Below are positions 57,501-64,000 of a stretch of 64,000 nucleotides of DNA, in pieces (within the stretch, counting starts at the first letter, position 1; each line of letters opens with the position of its first letter). Made by a program: the position numbers and the translations under genes. Source of the stretch: Flavobacteriaceae bacterium (lineage in GTDB: Bacteria; Bacteroidota; Bacteroidia; Flavobacteriales; Flavobacteriaceae); assembly GCA_002707025.1 (NCBI GenBank), contig PALG01000014.1, forward strand, positions 33,174 to 97,173, read 5' to 3'. A model generated the notes under the pieces. The model was given only the letters and a program-made list of their open reading frames with translations. It was not told where the DNA came from and searched no databases.

Positions 57501-60500
57501 ACTCTGTAAGAGTGGAGGATTCCTTAGGTAACGAGGCGACCATTAGTGTAACCATTAGTGAGCCAGAGCCTTTAAGCATTCAAATTACAAAGGTAAATGC
57601 GACCGTTTCAGGATCTTGTTTAAATGGGGAAGCTACAGCGACTCCTTCAGGCGGAACGGCACCATATTCCTACCAGTGGGGAGCCAGTGCGGGTAATCAA
57701 ACTACTCAAACGGCTGTAGATCTTCCAGTAGGGACACACACGGTAACCATTACCGATGCAAACGGTTGTGAGTTACAACAGAGTGTAGCCATTGACTGTT
57801 TCAACGATTGCGACGCTGTTATTTCAGTAGATAATATAACCAATATTCTATGTAAAAACGAAGCCACTGGTAGTGCTACAGTAAGTGCTAACTCTGTTGC
57901 AAACCCTTCGGCTACTTTTACTTTTACATGGAACACCACACCACCTCAAGTAAATAGTGGAGTAACTACCAGTACGGTAAGTAATCTTGAAGCGGGAGTT
58001 TACACAGTAAGTGTTACTATTGACGGTTTGGGATGCTTACCAGTTGAACAAAGTATTACCATTACCGAGCCTTCTACGGCATTAAATGTTTCGGCTACTT
58101 CTACCGATGAAAGTGGCCCAACCACAGGAGATGGTACGGCGACAGCAAACCCTTCTGGAGGAACACCACCGTATAGCTATAGCTGGAGTCCTGGAGGACA
58201 AACCTCACAAACCATTACAGGGCTAAGTGCAGGAACCTATACGGTAACTGTAACAGATGCTAATGGCTGTACCGCAACAGCTTCAACTACGGTAAATCCA
58301 GGTACATGTCAAAATTTGTCCGTTCAAGCAAACGCCACTCCTGCTACTTGTAATGGAGATAGCGATGGAACTGCTACCGCTAATGTAACGGGCGGTTCTG
58401 GGGACTTCTCTTATGCTTGGAGCCCAGGAGGGCAAACCACACAGACTATTTCAGGATTGGTAGCTGGCAGCTACACAGTGACGGTTACCGATAATGTAAC
58501 CTTGTGTACAGCACAATCAACTACTACGGTAAATCAACCGGTTAAACTTTCCTCTGGCATTGCAGTTAATAATGTGCCTTGTTATGGGGATAGTACGGGT
58601 TCATTAGATTTAACCGTAACGGGAGGAACTTCTCCTTACAGTTTCCTATGGTCTAATGGAGCTACCACAGAAGATCTTTCGGGTCTTATGGCAGGAACCT
58701 ACTCTGTTACCATTACCGACGCTAACGGATGTACCGCTACCAATAGCGCTACGGTTCAACAACCCAATGCTGCTTTATCGGCTAGTATAACTTCACAAAC
58801 CGATATTCTTTGCGGTGCTGAAAGTTCAGTAACGGTGGAGGCCACTGGTGGAACGGCTCCTTATGTATTTAGTTTGGATGGTGGTGTACCTCAAGGTACA
58901 GGTACGTTTACAGATCTTTCAGAAGGACTGCACACAGTAACTGTTACAGACGCCAATGCATGTACAACTTCAGTTGAAGTCACCATTCTGAAAAACTGTA
59001 CCGATGCCAAAGACGATATCAATAATACGTACGTCAACGTTCCAGTAAATGGAAATGTATTAACCAATGATACTGATGCAGAAGGGGATACGCAAATTGT
59101 AACTACAACTACTGTTACAACAGTACAAGGAGTTACAGTAACTATAGATGCCAATACAGGTGCTTATATCTATACCCCTCCGGTAGACTATATTGGGGCA
59201 GATTCTTTCCAGTATAGTATTGAAGATGATGGGAATCCGCAAGCTACCGATACGGCTACAGTGTATATTGAAGTGCTAAATGATAGTGGTCCTCAAAATG
59301 AACCACCAATAGCAAATGAAGATGCTAACTCCACAGAAGTGGATACTCCTGTAACTGGAAATGTGTTGGTTAATGACTACGATCCAGATAACGATCCTAT
59401 TACGGTTACAACTACCACGGTTACTACAGATCAAGGAGTAACGGTAACTATAGATCCTATCACAGGAGTCTATACGTATACACCTCCAACAGGTTATACA
59501 GGAATCGATACCTTCCAGTATACCATTTGTGATGACGGAACCCCTGCATTATGCGATACAGCTATCGTAGTAATTACAATTATTCCAGATAATGGAAACG
59601 TCACTTTTGCAAATGACGATGCTTACAACACGACACCTGGTCTTGCAGTTTCTGGAAATGTACTGGATAACGACTTCGACCCAGAAGGGGATACCCAAAC
59701 AGTAGATACGGCAATTACACCTGTAAGTGGTCCTGCAAACGGAACCTTGGCAATGAATGCAGATGGAACTTTTACCTATACTCCAAACCCTGGTTTTGAA
59801 GGTAATGATCAATTTGTATACGAAATTTTTGATAACGGCACTCCTGAAGCGAGAGATCAAGCAACGGTTTATTTAACTGTTGGAGGTATTGCCAATACTA
59901 CAGATGCCATTGATGATATCAATGATACTTTTGTGAATGTTCCTGTAAGCGGAAATGTTTTAACAAACGATGTTGATTTCGAGGGAGACACTCAAACAGT
60001 AACCACTACAACCGTAACTACCGCACAAGGTGTGACGGTAACTATTGCCCCTACTGGGGAATATACCTACACGCCTCCAACCGATTATGTGGGTGAGGAT
60101 ACTTTCCAATATACCATCGTAGACAATGGCAACCCTCAGGCAACTGATACCGCTACGGTTTATATTGAAGTAACTAAGTTAGGAGATCCTCAAAATGAGC
60201 CTCCAGTAGCCAATGCCGATACCAATACTACGGAAGTGGATACACCAGTTACAGGTAATGTTTTGGTGAACGATTACGATCCCGATGGAGATCCAATTAC
60301 GGTAACAACCACTACAGTAACGACAGCTCAAGGTGTGACTGTAACTATAGATCCTATCACAGGAGTGTATACTTATACGCCTCCAGCAGGATATACCGGT
60401 ATTGATACTTTCCAATACACTATTTGTGATAATGGAACACCTGCCTTATGTGATACAGCGACGGTTGCCATCACGATTATTCCAGACGATGGAAATGTGA

Positions 60501-63500
60501 CCATAGCAAATGATGATTCGTATTTTGCCTACGTAAATAATAACATTAGCGGAAATGTGTTGGATAACGACTTCGATCCAGAAGGGGATAACCAATTTGT
60601 AGACACTACCATTACGCCTGTTACCGGACCAAGTAACGGTACATTAGCTATCAATGCCGATGGTACTTTTACCTATACTCCGAATACAGATTATGTAGGA
60701 CCAGATGAATTTATCTATCAAATTTTTGATGATGGGGCTCCAGTAGCAACTAGTACAGCAACCGTACACCTATTAATTGGTTTGGAAGGAAATACTACCG
60801 AAGCGATTGATGATATCAACGATACTTTTGTTAACATTCCTGTGAGCGGTAATGTATTGACCAATGATGTAGATGCTGAAGGCAACACGCAAACCGTCAC
60901 CACTACTTCAGTGACCACTGCACAAGGTGTGACGGTAACTATTGCGCCTACAGGGGAATATACCTATACCCCTCCAACCGATTATGTAGGGGAGGATACT
61001 TTCCAGTATACCATTGTAGATGATGGTAACCCTCAGGCGACAGACACGGCTACGGTATATATTGAAGTATTCCCAATAGGAACACCAGATAATGAACCTC
61101 CAGTAGCCAATGCCGATACCAATACTACGGAAGTAGATACTCCAGTATCCGGAAATGTTTTGGTAAATGATTATGATCCTGATGGAGATATGATTACCGT
61201 AACAACTACTACGGTAACTACTTCTGAAGGAGTTACTGTAAACATTGATCCCGTTACAGGTCTTTACACTTATACTCCTCCAGTTGGTTTTACAGGAGTG
61301 GATACGTTCCAATATACTATTTGTGATAATGGAACTCCTTCCTTGTGTGATACTGCAACCGTTACGATTACGATTATTGACGACAATGGAAATATCACTG
61401 TGGCAAATGATGATTCTTACTTTGGATATCCAAACCAAGACATCGCCGGAAATGTATTAGACAATGATTTTGATCCTGAAGGAGACGATCAAACAGTGGA
61501 TGTGTCTATCACACCAATTAATGGTCCTGCTAATGGTACGTTAGCTATTAATGCGGACGGAACCTTTACTTACACCCCGAATCCAGGGTTCTTAGGAGCG
61601 GATCAATTTGTATACGAAATTTTTGATAACGGCACTCCTGAAGCAAGAGCACAAGCTACGGCATACCTAGCAGTGCTTGATCCAGGCAACGCTATTCTGG
61701 CGGTGGACGACATCAACGACACGTTCGTCGACCTACCGGTCAGCGGCAGCGTAGCGACGAACGACGAGAACCCGGACGGCCCTATCGGCACGGAGGTGTT
61801 CACCTTGGTGAGCGGCCCCGTGAACGGCGGCACGCTGGTGTTCAACCCTGACGGCAGCTATACGTACACCCCAGCTCCGGGCTATGTGGGCGAGGACACC
61901 TTCACCTACCAGGTATGCGACGGCGGTAGCCCGGTTGCCTGTGACACTGCGGTGGTCTACATCGAGGTGATGCCATTGGGCGGCCCCGAGAACCAGGCGC
62001 CCGTTGCGAACGCCGACACGAACACGACGGAGGTCGACACCCCTGTGAGCGGCAACGTTCTTGTGAACGACTTCGACCCTGACGGCGACCCTATCGTTGT
62101 GACCTCGAACACGGACCCTTCGAACGGCAGCGTTACGGTGAACCCCGACGGCAGCTATACGTACGTCCCTAACCCCGGCTTCGAGGGCGAGGACACCTTT
62201 ACCTATACCATCTGCGACAACGGCAGCCCCGCGCTGTGCGACACCGCGACGGTGACCATCCAGGTGGTCCCCGACGGTGGCAACATCACCGTTGCCAACG
62301 ACGATGCGTATTACGGTTACCCTGATACGGACATCACGGGTAACGTTCTGGACAACGACAGCGACCCCGAGGGCGACGCACAGTCGGTTGACGTATCGCT
62401 TACCCCTGTGAGCGGCCCTTCGAACGGTACCCTTGCGATCAACCCCGACGGTAGCTTCACCTATACCCCCAACGCGGGCTATGGCGGCACGGACCAGTTC
62501 GTGTACGAGATCTTCGATACGGGGAGCCCCGAGGCTCGCGACCGTGCGACGGTCTACATCAGCATCGACCCTAACGGTGGCGGCAACGCTATTTTGGCGG
62601 TGGACGACATCAACGACACGTTCGTCGACCTACCGGTCAGCGGCAGCGTTGCGACGAACGACGAGAACGCGGACGGCCCTATCGGCACGGAGGTGTTCAC
62701 CTTGGTGAGCGGCCCCGTGAACGGCGGCACGCTCGTGTTCAACCCGGACGGCAGCTATACGTACACCCCAGCTCCGGGCTATGTGGGCGAGGACACCTTC
62801 ACCTACCGGGTATGCGACGGCGGTAGCCCGGTTGCCTGTGACACTGCGGTGGTAACAATTGAAGTGGTGGATGATCCTATTATAGGAAATGACCCTCCAA
62901 TTGCTAATAACGATACAAATACAACTGAAGTAGATACTCCTGTTTCTGGAAATGTGTTGGTGAACGATTATGATTTGGATGGAGATCCAATTAGTGTAAC
63001 CTCTAATACAGATCCATCCAATGGGACATTGGTAATCAATCCGGACGGGACATACACTTACACGCCTAACCCCGGTTTTGAAGGAGAAGATTCTTTCGAA
63101 TATACCATCTGTGATAACGGTTCTCCTGCCTTGTGTGATACTGCTGTTGTAACTATTTATGTAATTTCAGATAACGGAAATATTACCGTAGCAAACGACG
63201 ACGCTTATTATGGAGAAGTAGATGCTATCATTGTTGGAAATGTATTGGATAACGATAATGATCCTGAAGGAGACTTACAATCCGTTACATCAACTCCAAC
63301 TCCTGTAAGTGGACCTTCAAATGGTACAGTGACTTTAAATAGCGATGGTTCATTTGTGTATACTCCTAATCCAGGATTTACGGGAACAGACCAGTTTGTA
63401 TATTCAATAATTGATGATGGAACTCCATCAGCGGAAAATCAAGCTACGGTTTATATTTTGGTAGAACAGACTCCTGCTCCAGCTATTGCCATCATTAAGG

Positions 63501-64000
63501 AAGGTGTGTTTGTAGATATTGATCAAGACCAATGTGCTGATCCTGATGAAACCATAGAATATACTTTTACGGTTACTAATGAAGGAAATGTTCCATTAAG
63601 TGCAGTGCAAGTAACAGATCCTTTATTTGAAGCACCAAATCCAGTTGTAGCCATTTCAGGACCTTCTGGAGATACGAATGGAAATAATTTATTGGATATT
63701 GATGAAACATGGGTGTTTACTGCTAGTTATGCAATTACCCAAGATGATATAGATACTGGTTTAATAACAAATCAAGCTACTGCTTCTGGTACTGATCCTG
63801 ACGGAACGATAGTAGAGGATTTATCTGATGATGATTCAATTCTTGAAGATGAGCCCACGGTGACCACGTTGTGCCAGGATGCTGTGATCGACATCGTTAA
63901 GAGCGCTGTCTACGACGACGGCGGCGACTGCAGCCAGCCTGGCGAGTTGATCGATTACACCTTTACGGTGACCAACCAGGGGAACGTTAGCCTGTCCAAC
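54572..64000 (+). CDS. Giant SprB-like surface adhesin (3' end outside window)
   Basis: An open frame of 3143 codons from ATG 54572 to the last base of the window; checked at many points, it stays in one frame. Order: signal peptide (FQATAQ, ~24); a ~500-residue N-terminal region with YLYWAAADK and [12 protein letters not shown] segments; two SprB repeats ([20 protein letters not shown] type, ~523-670); an unassigned ~240-residue domain; seven more SprB repeats (to ~1480); five super-repeats of ~299 residues, each with three cadherin-like modules (NVLx[14 protein letters not shown]), ~1481-2968; DUF11-like modules ([12 protein letters not shown]) to the end. SprB relatives are exported by the type IX system and act in gliding or adhesion. 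Codon use switches abruptly at residues ~2372, ~2761 and ~3094. Confidence 0.9.
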   Translation, partial: MRNTITQTLLLSFIALFAFQATAQIKDPFTPRYSETVRGNFTTIANNMLSRTATGDYNGEDGNHDFTDNVYVDIDSDPSTFNSSNANFNSINGVDPDCMVIKKAYLYWAAADKEKDNGDDNQPGWNYNKVKLMLPGQGSYSTITADDVFYRGRSEHFVNDPYICLKDITSMVNTLSSPFGTYQVANIEAKVGELISHGGGITGTSGGWQIVFVYEETSLSPRRITLFDGYAHVTSSVNNFDINFSGFQTVNNGPVKADVVFGALEGDRDLLQDRLQIRNTANNFVDLSTNKRPANNFFNSRITNYGQDFTSRTPASLNTLGFDAGVFTLSNSGNSILDNNQTSSTIRLTSDQETYGLYLLGLSVESYEPELSPMLLTTSLAPNNDVEMGEQFTVSFDIDNYGNDDITNLDIQYELPEPLEYIGAPSLPNGITASYDNGSRILTFDIANNIVEVDDPARTITFELRIGRDCDYLDTSFDVQMVATYQGFYNQNWKSTPSSVSFDNCNIGDLMPAVIHINDAPDLSVSSTPSDADCNGAETGAIDISVTGGTQPYTYLWSNGATTQDISNVAAGTYSVVITDLNNCEFTETVTVEEPDAIDASFDITTATQGNSCNDGAATVNPSGGTQPYSYQWSASAGSQTTQTASNLPSGEHTVTITDANGCTFDASVVVDCDITGWDFVCGDDKLVDEYGYNANCSPNTTVSIPDAASVYQYVAEVVFKGSNPGATLEILDSSNNTHTLNRSVPIGSSSNIWVYRGLVVGNTSSVTYNASSALQCNLQSVVVYAFRNVVDASSSSGVFTTRSGYNNIETITIDIPTFTGPRNLEVVAPISELTDDGRYLLLRAEAGGISGETYIYGPDSNLPGGTCCLNIASLILPAVPGNVSQLTLTIDTRNGQNGQSVNGQSWVIASGVNVDSDCYDELELTATNVDDVLCHGENTGSITVSPTGGLPPYQYSLNGGPLQSDPTFSNLAAGVYSVRVEDSLGNEATISVTISEPEPLSIQITKVNATVSGSCLNGEATATPSGGTAPYSYQWGASAGNQTTQTAVDLPVGTHTVTITDANGCELQQSVAIDCFNDCDAVISVDNITNILCKNEATGSATVSANSVANPSATFTFTWNTTPPQVNSGVTTSTVSNLEAGVYTVSVTIDGLGCLPVEQSITITEPSTALNVSATSTDESGPTTGDGTATANPSGGTPPYSYSWSPGGQTSQTITGLSAGTYTVTVTDANGCTATASTTVNPGTCQNLSVQANATPATCNGDSDGTATANVTGGSGDFSYAWSPGGQTTQTISGLVAGSYTVTVTDNVTLCTAQSTTTVNQPVKLSSGIAVNNVPCYGDSTGSLDLTVTGGTSPYSFLWSNGATTEDLSGLMAGTYSVTITDANGCTATNSATVQQPNAALSASITSQTDILCGAESSVTVEATGGTAPYVFSLDGGVPQGTGTFTDLSEGLHTVTVTDANACTTSVEVTILKNCTDAKDDINNTYVNVPVNGNVLTNDTDAEGDTQIVTTTTVTTVQGVTVTIDANTGAYIYTPPVDYIGADSFQYSIEDDGNPQATDTATVYIEVLNDSGPQNEPPIANEDANSTEVDTPVTGNVLVNDYDPDNDPITVTTTTVTTDQGVTVTIDPITGVYTYTPPTGYTGIDTFQYTICDDGTPALCDTAIVVITIIPDNGNVTFANDDAYNTTPGLAVSGNVLDNDFDPEGDTQTVDTAITPVSGPANGTLAMNADGTFTYTPNPGFEGNDQFVYEIFDNGTPEARDQATVYLTVGGIANTTDAIDDINDTFVNVPVSGNVLTNDVDFEGDTQTVTTTTVTTAQGVTVTIAPTGEYTYTPPTDYVGEDTFQYTIVDNGNPQATDTATVYIEVTKLGDPQNEPPVANADTNTTEVDTPVTGNVLVNDYDPDGDPITVTTTTVTTAQGVTVTIDPITGVYTYTPPAGYTGIDTFQYTICDNGTPALCDTATVAITIIPDDGNVTIANDDSYFAYVNNNISGNVLDNDFDPEGDNQFVDTTITPVTGPSNGTLAINADGTFTYTPNTDYVGPDEFIYQIFDDGAPVATSTATVHLLIGLEGNTTEAIDDINDTFVNIPVSGNVLTNDVDAEGNTQTVTTTSVTTAQGVTVTIAPTGEYTYTPPTDYVGEDTFQYTIVDDGNPQATDTATVYIEVFPIGTPDNEPPVANADTNTTEVDTPVSGNVLVNDYDPDGDMITVTTTTVTTSEGVTVNIDPVTGLYTYTPPVGFTGVDTFQYTICDNGTPSLCDTATVTITIIDDNGNITVANDDSYFGYPNQDIAGNVLDNDFDPEGDDQTVDVSITPINGPANGTLAINADGTFTYTPNPGFLGADQFVYEIFDNGTPEARAQATAYLAVLDPGNAILAVDDINDTFVDLPVSGSVATNDENPDGPIGTEVFTLVSGPVNGGTLVFNPDGSYTYTPAPGYVGEDTFTYQVCDGGSPVACDTAVVYIEVMPLGGPENQAPVANADTNTTEVDTPVSGNVLVNDFDPDGDPIVVTSNTDPSNGSVTVNPDGSYTYVPNPGFEGEDTFTYTICDNGSPALCDTATVTIQVVPDGGNITVANDDAYYGYPDTDITGNVLDNDSDPEGDAQSVDVSLTPVSGPSNGTLAINPDGSFTYTPNAGYGGTDQFVYEIFDTGSPEARDRATVYISIDPNGGGNAILAVDDINDTFVDLPVSGSVATNDENADGPIGTEVFTLVSGPVNGGTLVFNPDGSYTYTPAPGYVGEDTFTYRVCDGGSPVACDTAVVTIEVVDDPIIGNDPPIANNDTNTTEVDTPVSGNVLVNDYDLDGDPISVTSNTDPSNGTLVINPDGTYTYTPNPGFEGEDSFEYTICDNGSPALCDTAVVTIYVISDNGNITVANDDAYYGEVDAIIVGNVLDNDNDPEGDLQSVTSTPTPVSGPSNGTVTLNSDGSFVYTPNPGFTGTDQFVYSIIDDGTPSAENQATVYILVEQTPAPAIAIIKEGVFVDIDQDQCADPDETIEYTFTVTNEGNVPLSAVQVTDPLFEAPNPVVAISGPSGDTNGNNLLDIDETWVFTASYAITQDDIDTGLITNQATASGTDPDGTIVEDLSDDDSILEDEPTVTTLCQDAVIDIVKSAVYDDGGDCSQPGELIDYTFTVTNQGNVSLSN
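61685..61956 (+). repeat. 272-bp direct repeat, copy 1
   Basis: Matches 62582-62853 at 266 of 272 positions by eye comparison, offset 897 bp. It codes cadherin-like module A of super-repeat 4 and forms the left edge of the GC-rich island. Confidence 0.93.
62582..62853 (+). repeat. 272-bp direct repeat, copy 2
   Basis: Second copy of 61685-61956 with six differences. It codes module A of super-repeat 5 and forms the right edge of the GC-rich island; modules B and C of the same super-repeat are back in AT-rich codons. Confidence 0.93.
63851..64000 (+). other. GC-rich codon-dialect island 2 (runs past the window)
   Basis: From about 63851 the codons again become GC-rich (row 63901-63960: 38/60 G+C by hand count). 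The switch falls at the junction between two DUF11-like modules, in frame, and continues to the window end. Confidence 0.85.

Larger units (their letters stand above)
61685..62853 (+). other. GC-rich codon-dialect island 1 inside the giant adhesin gene
   Basis: A ~1169-bp block of high GC inside an AT-richer gene. Hand count: row 61741-61800 has 40/60 G+C with 17 of 19 codons ending in G or C; row 63181-63240, same gene, has 23/60 with 5 of 19. The encoded modules belong to the same family as their neighbours. Both edges coincide with the outer ends of the 272-bp direct repeats. Confidence 0.92.
59012..63474 (+). repeat. Tandem array: five ~897-bp super-repeats of three cadherin-like modules
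   Basis: Module-A starts lie at 59012, 59912, 60809, 61706 and 62603, spaced 900, 897, 897 and 897 bp. Each unit has modules A (DINDTFV start), B ([17 protein letters not shown]) and C (VANDDxY then GNVLDND), so 15 modules in all. A-modules of units 1-3 have a TTTTVTT strand; those of units 4-5 have [10 protein letters not shown] instead. Confidence 0.88.

Noticed and set aside
56140..59000. SprB repeats as a CRISPR-like or satellite array
   Set aside because: The repeats are coding, ~75-100 residues each, divergent at DNA level, with no short identical repeats and spacers.
60908..62742. Long minus-strand open frames (60908-61438, 61603-61845, 62554-62742) and a + strand frame at 62433-62708 in the repeat array
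   Set aside because: They are antisense or shifted shadows of the repeated modules; they recur in each repeat copy because the DNA is repeated, and their proteins are low-complexity without family resemblance.
61685..62853. GC-rich island as an inserted mobile element
   Set aside because: No transposase, no terminal inverted repeats, and the frame and module pattern run straight through both ends.

Overview
The window is chromosomal DNA from a member of the Bacteroidetes, most probably a marine-type Flavobacteriaceae. The signs are: Bacteroidetes promoter elements (TAnnTTTG, in one case with TTTG 19 bases upstream); almost no Shine-Dalgarno sequences except a very strong one before the ribosomal protein bS21 gene; SprB-type giant adhesin repeats; DUF2851, DUF3467 and NamZ (DUF1343) proteins; and a background that is visibly AT-rich. 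There are no rRNA genes, CRISPR arrays or insertion sequences.

Layout. 1-9.3 kb: a surface-polysaccharide locus. It holds a membrane sulfatase-like protein (cut by the window start), a FemAB-like acyltransferase, a sugar 3-aminotransferase, a Wzx-type flippase and a sugar-nucleotide 3,4-ketoisomerase, packed end to end on +, then four glycosyltransferases on both strands. The ketoisomerase and aminotransferase together imply a 3-amino-3,6-dideoxyhexose. 9.4-33 kb: mostly housekeeping and envelope genes: a subtilase, an FtsE-like ATPase, a TPR protein with an outer-membrane barrel partner, an amidohydrolase, a metalloprotease lipoprotein, NamZ, a LolE-type permease, a cystathionine-beta-synthase-like enzyme, PspC with a K+ channel, an alanine symporter, a HhH protein and an acyl-CoA dehydrogenase. 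32.8-47.8 kb: the translation and transcription core: rpsU, xerC, hpf, five tRNAs, tuf, secE, nusG, rplKAJL, rpoB, rpoC, with hairpins between several of the genes. 47.8-54.5 kb: DUF3467, then secreted proteins (a seven-bladed propeller, a cadherin-like protein and a GIGTT-motif protein), prfC, and a small secreted protein.

54.6-64 kb is one open reading frame of at least 3143 codons, running off the window. It encodes a giant SprB-like surface protein: signal peptide, N-terminal region, nine SprB repeats, then five ~299-residue super-repeats of three cadherin-like modules each, then DUF11-like modules.

The most striking observation is inside this gene. At about 61685 the DNA switches abruptly from an AT-rich to a GC-rich codon dialect, returns at about 62853, and switches again at about 63851 to the window end. 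Reading frame and protein family stay continuous throughout. The first island is bounded exactly by two 272-bp direct repeats that match at 266 positions and lie 897 bp apart. This looks like intragenic mosaicism, either by module exchange with a GC-rich relative or by some unknown process.
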